A stretch of 64,000 nt of DNA from Prosapia bicincta (GCA_036971475.1 JBAIZL010000059.1:467501-531500), one strand, 5' to 3'; positions 21,900 to 32,887 are shown, counted from the first letter of the stretch. Translations and numbers: made by a program. The notes: generated by a model from the letters alone, not told the origin.

Positions 21900-22925
21900 T
21901 TGTTGTGCGCTATGTAATGGAAAAGGGTGTCGGTTTCATAATGTGTGTGGTCATTTAATACGTTTTCTTTATATTTGTATAATGTTTGTATATCTCGTAT
22001 TGTTCTAAAGTTGTTAGTTTTATACTTTGTTGTAATGTGTGGAGTATGTTTAAATTATTATGTATCTCAGCGCGTTTGTGTTGCGTGTTTGTTTAGGTGT
22101 ATTGCTTAGCTGAATTTTGGGTGTGTGTTGCTTTCTTTGCGCAATATGTTCTTCGAGGCGTGTATAGAATGACCCACCGATTTGGCTGATATAATAGCTG
22201 GGACAGTTCTCGTTAATTTGTAAGTACCGGATAGTTTGTATTTGTCTGTTTGTATTTAAAAGGGTTGTATGTGCTGTCTTAAAGTGTTTGTTGTTTTGTT
22301 AGATATTTCGTAGTGATGTTTTTTTTTTAATGTAGATGCTATTTTATTTATTTGTGTTTTTGTCGTGGTAAGTGAGGGATGTGTATGTTGTTCTTTGTGT
22401 GGTTTGTCTGAATGGTCGTTTGATGATGTTTATGTTTAATGTTTATGAATATGGTGTCTATGATTGTATGTTGGTGGCTGTTTGGTTGAGCGATGTATTT
22501 TATTTTGTATTGAGTTCTTCGTCATAGTTTTTTTGTAGCATATGTATATTGATTAGGCGTTGTAACATATGAATAAATGTAGTGTGTTTGTGTTGTGTGG
22601 GGTGATTAGATGTATTATGTATAACAGTATCGGTTGTTGTTGGTTTTCTATATATTTTACAATTATGTTTGTTGTGTTTGCTGATGGTAAGGTCTAGGAA
22701 CTTCATTGTATTGTTTTCTTCTAATTCGTAAATGTGAGGTTTTGGTGTATGGTTATAATGAAATTGTGTAGATGTTTGATTTGCCGTTTGTTGCCGTCGT
22801 ATAATATTAAACTTCGTTTACATACCTATGGTACCAAATTTTTTTTAATGATTGTTGTTCTGTAGAATGTATTGTTGTTAAATGTGAATATATCTGCTAG
22901 AATTCCTGAAATGGGAAAGCCCATG
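21900..22925 (-). pseudogene. Penelope-like element remnant: RT end and GIY-YIG region
   Basis: On the minus strand, GFPISGILADIF at about 22884-22919 corresponds to the RT segment after the catalytic palm in Penelope-like elements. It is followed by KFLDLTISKHNKHNCKIYRK, PTTTDTVIHNTSNHP and a QHK segment (22500-22706), the highly conserved PLE thumb. About 22130-22240 contains YKLT and GGSFYTRLEEHIAQRK pieces of the GIY-YIG endonuclease in different frames. Stops and frameshifts break it, so it is dead. It lies inside the lipocalin intron on the opposite strand. Confidence 0.75.
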
Positions 22926-23114
22926 TGGAGGCAGTCTTTCTGTGTGTAGTGTTTGTGTTGGTATGTGAAGTAGTTTTGTGATGTGATGAGTTTGGTGAGT
23001 GTGATGATAAAGAAAACCTCCCAGGAATGTACTCAGCAATTTCCAAAAGTTTCATGGCGATGGGAAAAGTGGATCGTATAAGGCTCAAAAATACATACAT
23101 ACAAATATTTATTA

Positions 23115-23169
<55 letters not shown>

Positions 23170-23170
<1 letters not shown>

Positions 23171-23262
23171 ATTTATGCAACACTGTTTTCTTGTAGGCCT
23201 ATACCTTATCACTTTCAGTTATGTACTTAAACAAGAATCTTACTTGGTATTTATGGAGTGGA
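23170..23262. repeat. Penelope-associated terminal repeat, copy 1
   Basis: GCAACACTGTTTTCTTGTA ... CTTAAACAAGAATCTTACTT ... GTATTTATG recurs at 32859-32936, where it forms the outer arm of the palindrome at 32888-33118. It follows a (TA)n tract and precedes the PLE tail fragment, so it probably belongs to a PLE terminus. Confidence 0.5.
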
Positions 23263-23289
23263 TTTCCCGTTGACCTTGGTGTACCGTTA

Positions 23290-23490
23290 TGTTCTATTTT
23301 TATATTTACAGCACTGTGCGAGTTTTAAAGTTTGTTTTGGGGTTAATATTGTCTATTAGATTGAATAATTTATCGTTTTTTGATTTTAATTGTATTTGTT
23401 CGTTAATGATATTATTTTTATTTTTATAAATTTCTAGTTGTTCCTAGATTATCATTTTGAGGTCTTTTTGAACCGTTTTTATTAGGTATA
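23290..23490 (-). pseudogene. Penelope-like element fragment: C-terminal tail
   Basis: The minus strand reads EQLEIYKNKNNIINEQIQLK then SKNDKLFNLI with a stop upstream. It aligns by eye with LEIHTYNTNNELINEQIQVK in the fragment at 32333-32690, which is the tail after GIY-YIG. A separate, short, decayed piece. Confidence 0.55.
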
Positions 23491-24019
23491 TATATATATA
23501 ATTATTTAATACACAAATCTAAAAATATATTTTCTCTTTTATTTAATTTTATTTCACGAAAATGTCCTAATAGCCTACAGTATAAATTTGTTTTCTTGTT
23601 TCAAAGTTTGGAATATCATATTTTTTTATTATACCTTATCTAAATTTCAAACTGTTTTCTAAGTTTTTTATTCTTGAGAATAATTTTGTAAAGATATATT
23701 GATTTTTTTATCATGTTATTTGTAGACTTTACATCGAAATAAGAATATTTTATGACACTATTTACTAGATTAATTACAATACAATGTATATGTAAAGCAA
23801 AAATGATAAAATATTCATATCAGTAATACTCGTCATAAAAAATAAACGAAATGTAACATCATTGACAGTCAGCTATTCAGGCTCAATATACTATTGCAAA
23901 TTTATAACATTTAGTATAAGTTAAATACTTTGTAATGCCTATCTTGTAATTTATGTGTGTCTGCTATATATATATATATATATTCTTATGTGTGTCTGCT
24001 TACAGATTCTTAATATTGT

Positions 24020-24066
24020 AACTCCTGAAGATGTTGGTAATGTAAGCCAACGAAAAGCTTTGAGTT
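24020..24066 (+). ncRNA. Hammerhead-ribozyme-like motif in Penelope terminus
   Basis: Layout: stem I 5' AACTC, core CTGAAGA, one extra T, stem II GTTGG/CCAAC with a loop, then GAAA, an AAGCTT palindrome as stem III, T as the cleavage-site base, and stem I 3' GAGTT. This fits the CUGANGA ... GAAA ... UH consensus, with one inserted base after A9. The very short palindromic stem III suggests activity as a dimer. Hammerhead motifs are known in Penelope-like elements. Activity is not shown. Confidence 0.6.
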
Positions 24067-24148
24067 TATTGTTCAATAAATTAAATATTCTTGTATTTGT
24101 GTATATTATTTGATCTTAAAAATATTCTAACAGGAAAACACATTTGAT

Positions 24149-24219
<71 letters not shown>

Positions 24220-24243
24220 CAATATGTATTCTTGTGTATTAAT

Positions 24244-24294
24244 AAAGAACTAAGTCAAAATACAAATACAAGAATTATAGTATTTTGACTTAGT

Positions 24295-24299
<5 letters not shown>
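24244..24299. repeat. Short palindrome between (TA)n tracts
   Basis: Arms AAAGAACTAAGTCAAAATA and its complement (19 bp), loop of about 18 nt. The arm sequence matches the outermost part of the PLE terminus near 32158-32178, so it is two PLE ends head to head with the hammerhead part lost. Confidence 0.75.
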
Positions 24300-24364
<65 letters not shown>

Positions 24365-24446
24365 TATGGTGATATGTTTTCTTGTATATACAGTTAATAA
24401 ATTAAAAATATTTTAAAAACAAGAATACTTTTAATGAATATATTTA

Positions 24447-24490
24447 TTCAAAGCTTTTCGCCGATAAAATAGTATCAGCATCTTCAGGAA
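24447..24490 (-). ncRNA. Hammerhead-ribozyme-like motif with covaried stem II (left arm)
   Basis: The minus strand has TTC, CTGAAGA, T, then stem II GCTGAT/ATCGGC (one G-U pair), GAAA, AAGCTT, T, GAA. Stem II is changed on both sides relative to GTTGG/CCAAC, and stem I (UUC/GAA) is short but paired. The mirror copy on the plus strand at about 24536-24578 has an extra C that weakens stem I. Confidence 0.55.
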
Positions 24491-24535
24491 AAAAATTATC
24501 TAATAAAAAAAAAAAAAATTATTAGATAATTTTTT

Positions 24536-24578
24536 CCCTGAAGATGCTGATACTATTTTATCGGCGAAAAGCTTTGAA
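24536..24578 (+). ncRNA. Hammerhead-ribozyme-like motif (right arm, stem I mismatched)
   Basis: Mirror of 24447-24490. CTGAAGA at 24538-24544, stem II GCTGAT/ATCGGC, GAAA, AAGCTT, T, GAA. The base before the core gives only one pair plus mismatches in stem I. Confidence 0.45.
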
Positions 24579-24628
24579 TAAACATATTCATTAAAAGTAT
24601 TCTTGTTTTTGAAATATTTTTAATTTAT

Positions 24629-24681
<53 letters not shown>

Positions 24682-24718
24682 CAGTGTGTGTGTGTGTGTG
24701 TATGTGTGTGTTTGTGTG

Positions 24719-24750
<32 letters not shown>

Positions 24751-24767
24751 CGCGTGTACTACATATA

Positions 24768-24799
<32 letters not shown>

Positions 24800-24835
24800 A
24801 CACACATTTAAACAGATATTCTATTCTTGTTACAG

Positions 24836-24990
24836 AATTTGTGACGCTTTTAGTAAGGGATCCGAGTAAACACGACCAGCTGGTGTCCAGGGAAGACATA
24901 AAGAAATGTTACGATGGTATTTTGACGAAACCTTTGAAACAACTACGAAAAATGTCTCACGCTGATTGTAAACCTTATAAATTTGATTGA
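24836..24990 (+). CDS. Second lipocalin, last exon
   Basis: After TTCTTGTTACAG the exon completes a Glu codon (phase 1, matching 20624) and reads FVTLLVRDPSKHDQLVSRED, then IKKCY and a basic tail with a second Cys, and stops at 24988-24990. VRDP corresponds to the conserved Arg region 3 of lipocalins. An AATAAA lies 12 bases past the stop. The 4.2-kb intron before it is filled with Penelope-like debris, TA repeats and palindromes. Whether the gene is functional is open, as the 5' exons were not found. Confidence 0.75.
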
Positions 24991-25001
24991 GAGTGTGCAA
25001 A

Positions 25002-25007
25002 AATAAA
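25002..25007 (+). terminator. Polyadenylation signal AATAAA of plus-strand lipocalin
   Basis: An AATAAA hexamer lies twelve bases after the stop codon of the last lipocalin exon, which is a short but plausible 3' UTR. Confidence 0.5.
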
Positions 25008-25009
25008 GC

Positions 25010-25675
25010 CGTCATTGTATCAATTGAACCACACTGAAAGTGTACCTTTGGTAAATTCTGTGTTGTATTGGTTTTTTATGAAGTGAATCTTCTCTCATAG
25101 TCCAGTACAGTGTTTATTTGTAATAATTTTAATGTATTTTTTTCTTCAAGCAAATACTTTATTCATGGACCCACATTTCATCTAAATATACAATCTAAAT
25201 ATAGACAGAATAAGAGGCTGTTTGCAGGTATATTCTTAGCATGATGTTTTAGGCAGATTCTTGTAATTGGACTTGAGAAAAAAACATTTACAAATTTAGA
25301 GTTAAAAATGTCACTGCCTAGATGTGCGTTAGGACGACAGCTATGAGCGATACTTCAGTTGGTCGTGAAAATAGCCGGTGGTGGATCTATTCGTACTTTT
25401 CCCAAAATATTTGTCGGGGTTACGTTTTGATTTAGGTAATATGTTATCGTTTGTGTTTTATAGTCCACGTGTTTTTAGTTTCATTAAGCAATGGTGCAAC
25501 AGGGCTACCCGGGTTATCCCTCTTGACGTCAAAAAATGAATCCACTCAGCCGAAAGTATGTAGTCAAGATAGTAGCGTTACTACTTAGAACTTCCTCCTC
25601 CCCTTGCACTCGGCCAAGCCCCACCCCTCTTCCCCACATGCCTGCGCGAGGCGATTTTTGTTAAAGTGATTCAAC
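25010..25675. other. Intergenic, nothing recognised
   Basis: Downstream of the plus-strand lipocalin. Mixed composition, GC-richer at 25500-25650, no ORF above chance and no repeat seen. Confidence 0.5.
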
Positions 25676-26625
25676 TGTACAGTGTATAGTGCAGTCTATA
25701 GTGCAAAGTGTATTGTACAGTCTATAGTGCATATATACATTGTATTGTACAGTCTATAGCCCATATGTACAGTGAATTGTACAGTCTATAGTACATATGT
25801 ACAGTGTATTGTACAGTATATAGTGCATATGTACATTGTATTGTACAGTCTATAGCCCATATGTACAGTGAATTGTACAGTCTATAGTGCATAGGTATAG
25901 TGTATTGTACAGTCTATGGTTCATATGTACAGTGAATTGTACAGTCTATAGTACATATGTACAGTGTATTGTACAGTATATAGTGCATATGTACATTGTA
26001 TTGTACAGTCTATAGCCCATATGTACAGTGAATTGTACAGTCTATAGCGCATATGTACAGTGTATTGTACAGTATATAGTGCATATGTACATTGTATTGT
26101 ACAGTCTATAGCCCTTATGTACAGTGAATTGTACAGTCTATAGTGCATACGTATAGTGTATTGTACAGTGTATAGCGCATATGTACAGTGTATTGTACAA
26201 TCTATAGTGCATATTTACAGTTTATTGTACAGTCTATAGCGCATATGTACAGTGTATTGTACAGTCTATAGTGCATATGTACAGTGTATTGTACAGTCTA
26301 TAGCGCATATATACAGTGAATTGTACAGTCTATAGTGCATAGGTATAGGGTATTTTACAGTCTATAGTGCATATGTACAGTCTATAATGCATATGTACAG
26401 TCTATTGTACAGTCTATAGTGCATATGTAAAGTGTATTATATAGTCTATAGTGCTTAGGTATAGTGTATTGTACAGTATATAGCGCATATGTACAGTGTA
26501 TTGTTTAGTCTATAGTGCATAGGTATAGTGTATTGTACAGTCTATAGCACATATGTACGTTGTACTGTACAGTCTATAACGCATATTTACAGTGTATTGT
26601 ACAGTCTATAGCGCATATGCTTTCC
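25676..26625. repeat. 32-bp minisatellite
   Basis: About 29 tandem units of 32 bp, consensus CAGTCTATAGTGCATATG then TACAGTGTATTGTA, with variants (GCGC, GCCC, TACATTG) in ordered patterns. Rich in the palindromes TGTACA and CATATG. The 75-codon minus-strand ORF arises because three units equal 96 bp. Confidence 0.95.
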
Positions 26626-26639
26626 CTCGATCTATTCAG

Positions 26640-27004
26640 TTGGCCATTAGAAGAGCCATTGTATTCACCATGAGACAAGAGAAATGGGTGTATCTTATGA
26701 AGCAAATTAGGTTTATGTAGACAACCTTATGTTATGTGAAAAGTATAATTAAATGTGTGATAGGTTCAAGACTAGTTGTTTTTTAAACCTGAATACATAT
26801 AATACCCATAGGACTTCAAATGAGAACTATGTAGCGTGATTCCCATATATCCCGTGTAGGGCCTATTTCAGTACAACTGGGATTTTCCTTCTTCATTAAT
26901 CATAGCTAGAGTCCTCTCTATTTTCGCAATAGAATAAACCGAATCCTGTAAAATGGGTTGTATATTTTGCAATCTAGTTCTGTCTATTGCTTTAGTTTAC
27001 GTGA
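26640..27004. other. Intergenic, nothing recognised
   Basis: Single-copy AT-rich sequence between two minisatellites; no gene signal. Confidence 0.5.
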
Positions 27005-27475
27005 ATGAGAGCCAAGTGGTATATTTTGGATCCTAGTGGTATGCTCAGGAGCCAAATGGTATGTTCAGCAGCCAAGTATTAAGCTCAAGAGCCAAGTGGT
27101 ATATTTAGGATCCTAGTGGTATGCTCAGGAGCCAAATGGTATGTTCAGCAGCCAAGTATTATGCTCAAGAGCCAAGTGGTATATTTAGGAACCTAGTGGT
27201 ATGCTCAGGAGCCAAATGGTATGTTCAGCAACCAAGTATTATGCTCAAGAGCCAAGTGGTATATTTAGGAGCCTAGTGGTATGTTCAGGAGCCAAATGGT
27301 ATGTTCAGTAGCCAAGTATTATGCTCAAGAGCCAAGTGGTATATTTAGGAGCCTAGTGTTATGCTCAGGAGCCAAATGGTATGTTCAGTAGCCTAGTGGT
27401 ATGCTCAGGAGTCATGTGGTATGCTCAAGACCTAAGTGGTAGCCTATATTCAGAATGTAAGTGGTATATTTAAGA
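27005..27475. repeat. 20-bp minisatellite with 80-bp higher order
   Basis: Basic unit GAGCCAAGTGGTATGCTCAG (20 bp). Four variant units (…TATATTTAG, …CCTAGTGGTATGCTCAG, …AAATGGTATGTTCAG, …AAGTATTATGCTCAA) repeat as an 80-bp block about five times and then decay to the right. Confidence 0.95.
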
Positions 27476-30400
27476 GATATAGTGTATGCTCAGGAGCCAA
27501 GTGTTATTCTCAGGACCCAAGGGGTATATTCAGGATATACCCATATATTTTGACACTTGTTAACTGTTGTAGGCTCCTGATTTATATCTTGAATAATTTT
27601 TTGTACCCTCCAAGCCTCGAGGAAAGCACATAGTTGCTGCGCTAAATTTAAGAAATCTTGTAGTAAAAGGTTGTGGCTAAAAAAACATCTTAAATTAGAA
27701 CCTTAAGGTATGTAATCACCATTATTTATGCTAGAGAAGGAAGGACATATACGTACCCTTTTTGAGTTTATTGTTCAAAATGTAAACTACAGTTCCTTAT
27801 AAATGGTTCCTGTTTTTAACCGACATTATTTATTATTAAGCTAGATCCTTATAACTTGTATAGCGATAAGGATCCTGGATAAAGTATCGCATCCTTGTTT
27901 TTCATCCTATTACGATGATTTCTACAATATGCATACCAGTAGCAGTAATCGTTTGAAACTTCACGGAACAGAGGTAAATATTTGTTGATATAAAATTATT
28001 AAGTATTTTATGAATGAAATCTAATGAAATATCGTAAGTATTTTAATAATATCAATACAGCTCAACCTGTCCGTATATTTTACTTGCATAACCAGACGTG
28101 TTTATCAGATTGTGCCTTGCACACGGCAATTAAAATGTTTACTTCAGAAGTCATCGATTCTTATTTAACAGTTACGTTTTCAAACACACAACCCAATTAG
28201 TAACTTAAACACTGTTTCTCTTTTTTTTAATACAAGAAGATTAATACCCAAGATTTGTTATTTTAAAGTCCCAATTCTCGACACTTGTTGTTTGACAACA
28301 AAGTTACATCAATATAAAATATAGTGTATAATTACATGGGTGTATCTGCACGCGCAGCCTTCTCTGACTCAGGCTGTACTAGCGAATGCAAAAACGTATG
28401 TCTGACCATATCGGTATTTAATGATTGATATAAATTTGTTAACACTAAAAAAAATAAACTAAAACAAATGGCAATCATAAATAAGGCTTCGCAATAACTA
28501 ATCCAATCAACTCTGACCGACACTCACAGCAAACTAGGAACAGGCCTAGATATCTTAGAAGCTCATCTATTTCAAGACCCCCAACTTGTCTTGCCCTCGC
28601 TCTAGGTGCACAGTTGCACGTCGACATCTATGAATAGGTACAGTATTTTAAACAACTGTATGAGAAACTAATATGTTATATTTCCTTGGCTTGGTTGAAA
28701 AATTATAAAACTCAAAAAACTGGACAAATATGAAATTCCAAAGAAATATTTTATTGTTTAATATCAGACACAGGTAGGAATTGTTAGACAGGTCGTTACT
28801 TTTGGAGAGATCAGAGATTTCCAAAAGTCTTTCTAAAAACGTATCTTGTGTATTCGGCGTGGGAGATCGTTCACGTAGCTGTTGAGAGTTTCAAGTAGGA
28901 GGCCTAACTCTGACACAAGTGTCAGGCCAAACGGAAGTCTTAAACGTCTCCGTGAAAGATATATTACGGTGATGAGTAATTTTAATGCTACGGGCAGCAA
29001 ACTGCTCTCTGAATAACGAGGTATATGTTGAGGGTGACTTTAATAGCTGACATACGACAAGCGTCATTAATGGAGTGACTAGTGATTCTTCCTAAGTTGT
29101 GAGTACGTTGGTCGTAAAAGTGTTTTACAAAATAATTAGCGACAAAAATTGTACACCTGCAAAATATTGCGATACTTCCTTTAAGACTTCAATAATCTAC
29201 ACTGCCAAAACATTTTACATTACCAGCTATCATTACTATCATAAACTGGAAAAATTTATGGCAATCCATACAAGATCGAAAAGTCTGTGTTAACCAGCTA
29301 ACTCTTTTCCTGTTAGGACAAAATGTTTAAAATGAACTTTTCAGGTTAGGTATTTTGAGAAAAGACGCACGGCATCAGCTACGAGCGTGAGGACAATACC
29401 ATTTTTAAAAGTAAACTTAGCTCGATTCATATGAGTTGGAAAGCTTTTCCCACAGCATTTTTACTCTACTTAAATAATGTTTAAAAACCAATTGCATACG
29501 AATTTTTAAAGTTATGATTCCAGAATCAACGAGTCAAATTATAAACGTGGTATTTTGAGAGTTTGAAGGTGAGGAAACTTAGGTCAATTTAGAGGACAGC
29601 GTTTAGATATAGATGAGAAGCTTTACTTAAATTGACTCAAAGTTTTTAATAAGTTCGAAGTCAATATTTAGTTCTATGTATTTAGTGACAGAGAAATAGC
29701 CTTTAAGAAGAATGAATCATGGCGAAGATATTAATGCATTCCAAATTTTGTGATAAATACTTCTGTAGAAGTACTTTACAATTGTACGCTTGTAGAAATA
29801 TTGGGTGTTATTAATTTAATATTCATGCTAGCTTACTACCACACGTTGACAAATAGTACATACATATAAAGTGCGGACCAAGTAGCCGGTCACTGGACTT
29901 TGAGAGATCGCAGTAGGTGAGATGGGGGGGGAGGGGTAGAGGATATGATAAGAAATGTCAAAATACTGACTTGCATCAGACGGTCGATATTAGATAAATT
30001 AGCTTCGATATGAAATAAAAAAATAATTTTGAAATATGTGTAGACATATCGGAGAAGACATAACAGCAGAAGCTGTTGATGTATTGAACATTCTCGTATG
30101 TAACATATTTTCAAAAGTTATAGTTCACGCAAGGTCAAGTAAATGATTACGTGGTCTGCACTATATATAACTGATTATTTGAAGAAATAACTTTAAAACA
30201 TTCTGACAATTTCATATCTCAAAAAGTAATTAATAAGCGAATCAGAAAAATATACTTCAACGTTACGATATCTTTAGAATAAAGATAACAAATATCCAAG
30301 CAACAAACAAAGATAGAAAATATAAAGCTATTAAAAATATCTGGAATAAATATAAAAAAGAAAAAGTTTCGAACCCTATTTGGTTTGATTTTATGTGTTT

Positions 30401-30779
30401 TAGAAAACATGTTTTTAAATTATAATAATTGTAATTTTTTTTCATTCTTTTCAAGACGTCTGGAATGAAGTCGATTATGATATTAAGGGTTTGTTGTAAT
30501 TTAATTTGCATAAGGGAAGGTTTAGGTTTTAATTTGTTGAAGGTTTAGGTTTTAAAGTAAAATTTTCCAAATAAAGCTAAAAAAACGTACCTGTTGAAAA
30601 CAAAGTGGTAAATACTGGATCTTTGTACAAATACCCCTAAACCAGTTTTGTGAATCGGGGATTGGCTCATTGCCAAAGCGACCAAGACTGAGTACTGTGG
30701 TTCAGAGTTATATTACATAACATTTTACAAACATTTACAGAAGGCTTTGCCAACAATAAACCTAATTAATTATTTGGAG
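27476..30779. other. Intergenic between convergent lipocalins, nothing supported
   Basis: AT-rich DNA. The best open frame is 28332-28523 on the minus strand (63 codons with one hydrophobic helix), which I do not accept as a gene. No repeats of note apart from a G-run near 29925. Confidence 0.5.
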
Positions 30780-30973
30780 TCAGTTGTCCACGTCTGAAGG
30801 GTTGGTTATAATCCCAAGTGTTGTTGTAATCTTCTCATCACAGTTGAGGTGAGGTCTTTTCGCTAGTTTTTTTACGGAGCTGTTCGGAAATTGTGAGTAG
30901 CAATTTTGTAATTCCTTCTTAGAAATTACCTTATTGTAATTGTCAGGATTCCTCACATGAAATACAAACCATT
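30780..30973 (-). CDS. Lipocalin copy B, exon 5 (C-terminal helix, stop)
   Basis: After a GTGTTTGTAG acceptor the exon completes a Glu codon and reads WFVFHVRNPDNYNKVIS, then a helix-like segment ending with Cys residues (ELQNCYS and HLNCDEK) and stops at 30780. The V-R-N-P-D pattern corresponds to lipocalin signature region 3, where the conserved Arg packs under the barrel, followed by the C-terminal helix. It aligns with the plus-strand exon at 24836-24990 (VRDPSKHDQLVSREDIKKCY). No clear AATAAA follows on this strand. Confidence 0.78.
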
Positions 30974-30983
30974 CTACAAACAC

Positions 30984-31950
30984 AAAAACAATGATTATTG
31001 CTTATACAACGAAATGATAAGGGATTTACAAAACTAGTGATATTACTTTGGAAAATGTATTAGCCAAAGATTATATAAAAATAATTTTATATTTATTTAA
31101 TGCATTTATATTACGTTTTTAAAACTTATTTATTATTATAGGTTTTTAATGTTGAGGTTCTTTTTTAAAAAAAATTTTATATTTTTATTCACGGAAATGT
31201 TTGTGACAAAATGTTATCACTGGCATAACCCGCTGGAACGATACCACTCTGATGATTTCTTCTTTATTGATTTCTCGCCCTAATTATTTTCAGATATTCA
31301 TTGAAAATGATTTTGTAAAATGAAAACGTAAAACCTCATTAAAAAAACCCCTTAAAATTTAAAATGAGTATTAACATGAATATTATATGTGATAGTCAAA
31401 ATTTTACATTTATTCTAACTGGCGTAACATAGTCTCTTGTCACCTATTCATGTGAAGCTCAGTTCACATAATTACCAGGGTGAATCTTTTAGAAAGAGAG
31501 AAATATGCATCACATTATAAATAATTTACGAGAGTTGGAAAAATATTAGGTTCAATAAGAATATTTAAAAAACCGGAACGGACTTTTAAAAAAAGTAAAA
31601 GTTTCACCTACTAAAGAGTATAAAAATAATTTTCGAAGTGGGCGCCGAATTTCGTACTTGGATTCACGTATTAAAATACTGAACGTGACCAATAAAGGGT
31701 TTGTACATGATTTTGGAGCACTTTGGCCTAATACAATAGCCAATTATTGCATACACAAGCTATTCAATAATTTCTTCCATACACATCTTCTATGGATATA
31801 ATGAATTTATTAAATTTATGATTCAAAATATGTAAGTAGATAATATCTCTTATATTAACGTATATATTTTTTATGTAAACGTATACAATCATTATTGTAA
31901 TCTATATATTTTAAAATAAATGTAATCCGTATTATAATCCATATACTTGC
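30984..31950. other. Intron 4 of lipocalin copy B
   Basis: AT-rich, between the exon-5 acceptor at 30974 and the exon-4 donor at 31954. Nothing else recognised. Confidence 0.7.
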
Positions 31951-31954
31951 TTAC

Positions 31955-32056
31955 CAGAAAAGTAACCTGGTACGAGCTCGGCACATGCATAAATTGCGGA
32001 GTAGGAGGTGTAGTCAGTGCATAAAACTGTGAAGTTATAGAAGGTATTGCCTGTAT
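31955..32056 (-). CDS. Lipocalin copy B, exon 4 (TDY motif)
   Basis: A 102-nt exon between a CTATTTCAG acceptor and a TCTG|GTAAGC donor, translating as TGNTFYNFTVLCTDYTSY followed by SAIYACAELVPGYFS. VLCTDYTSYSAIYAC is lipocalin signature region 2 (the TDYxxY motif of strands F-G), with two Cys. Both boundary phases are 1, the same as in the plus-strand paralogous exon at 20520-20624. The exit phase matches exon 5 exactly (G|AA = Glu). Confidence 0.82.
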
Positions 32057-32075
32057 CTGAAATAGTACATCAGAG

Positions 32076-32076
32076 T

Positions 32077-32126
<50 letters not shown>
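32076..32126. repeat. (TA)n tract
   Basis: TA repeat between lipocalin exon 4 and the PLE terminus. Confidence 0.9.
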
Positions 32127-32129
<3 letters not shown>

Positions 32130-32206
32130 TATCACAATATGTATTTTTGTGTATTAATAAAGAACTAAGTCAAAATACAAATACAAGAATTATAATTGAA
32201 TTTACA

Positions 32207-32251
32207 ATTCAAAGCTTTTCGTTGGCTAACAGTACCAACATCATCAGGAAT
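32207..32251 (-). ncRNA. Hammerhead-ribozyme-like motif with covaried stem I
   Basis: The minus strand has stem I ATTC/GAAT (32248-32251 and 32207-32210), core CTGATGA, extra T, stem II GTTGG/CCAAC, GAAA, AAGCTT and T. Stem I differs from ACTC/GAGT in other copies at paired positions, a compensatory change. It is located just downstream of the GIY-YIG fragment, as expected for the 3' end of a PLE. Confidence 0.6.
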
Positions 32252-32332
32252 ATTAAACAATTAAAATTAAAATATGTGCAAATTAGATCAAATAAATAGC
32301 TATGCCAAATCAATTACAATGTTGTTAAACTT

Positions 32333-32690
32333 TTATTTTGCTGCCCTAACATAACAAGCACTGAATATATTATCAAATTTAGATTTTACTTGTATTTGTT
32401 CATTTATCAACTCATTATTAGTATTATATGTATGTATTTCTAAAGTGTCATAATTAATCATTCACAGGCCTTTATTAATTTCTTTTACAAGTTTCATATT
32501 ATCTATATTAGGAAATATGTGATTATTATTAATACAAAGACTAGAAAAATTTGATTTATAAATTTCTGGCTTTTTATATGCATTAAAATGCTCTTTATAT
32601 CTATCTTTAAGTTTTTTCTTAGTTTGCACTATATAAACCTTATTACATAAGTCACAATTTATATACACCGTTTTTTTTCATGCATATTAT
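32333..32690 (-). pseudogene. Penelope-like element fragment: GIY-YIG endonuclease
   Basis: The minus strand reads VYINCDLCNKVYIVQTKKKL, KDRYKEHFNAYKKPEIYKS, then an in-frame TGA at about 32462, and continues INEQIQVKSKFDNIFSACYV before a stop near 32333. CDLCNKVYIxQTKxxLKxRxxEH is the GIY-YIG core of Penelope-like elements, with Val in place of the usual Gly of YIGQT. Upstream RT is missing. The 3' side continues into the hammerhead-like terminus at 32207-32251 and a (TA)n tract. Confidence 0.75.
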
Positions 32691-32887
32691 TAATATTATT
32701 ATTATTCATTATATTTATTATATTTGTATGTATCTAATAATAATGGTATAAACTTAATAACTATTTTAGATAAAATAAATGATATAAATAAAAATAATAT
32801 TTTACTTATGAAATGGAGAAAATTAATGAGATCAACAGATATATATTTTTTAAAATTTTGCAACACTGTTTTCTTGTATTCAATTAC

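Larger units (their letters stand above)
24394..24631. mobile_element. Long palindrome of two Penelope ends in (TA)n
   Basis: Nearly perfect arms of about 115 bp (24394-24507 and 24519-24631) around an A-run. Each arm carries a hammerhead-like motif, pointing outward, and a TATTCTTGTTTTTG-type segment further out. Flanked by (TA)n on both sides. Confidence 0.8.
24156..24812. repeat. (TA)n, (TG)n and (CA)n tracts around palindromes
   Basis: TA tracts at 24156-24217, 24300-24360 and 24632-24679, then TG with a CG-rich insert (24681-24760) and CA to 24806. The palindromes at 24244 and 24394 interrupt them. Just upstream of the last lipocalin exon. Confidence 0.9.

Noticed and set aside
24830..25015. 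Minus-strand 61-codon ORF
   Set aside because: Antisense of the last plus-strand lipocalin exon, which has a correct acceptor, phase, stop and AATAAA.
25921..26148. 75-codon repetitive ORF
   Set aside because: Result of the 32-bp minisatellite reading through three frames in turn.
28332..28523. Minus-strand 63-codon ORF with a hydrophobic segment (ALFMIAICFSLFFLVLTNL)
   Set aside because: A single short frame without known relatives, splice support or regulatory context; AT-rich DNA readily yields hydrophobic stretches.
30219..30511. Overlapping minus-strand ORFs of 63 and 82 codons
   Set aside because: Phe/Ile/Asn-rich frames in AT-rich DNA downstream of the lipocalin stop; no motif.
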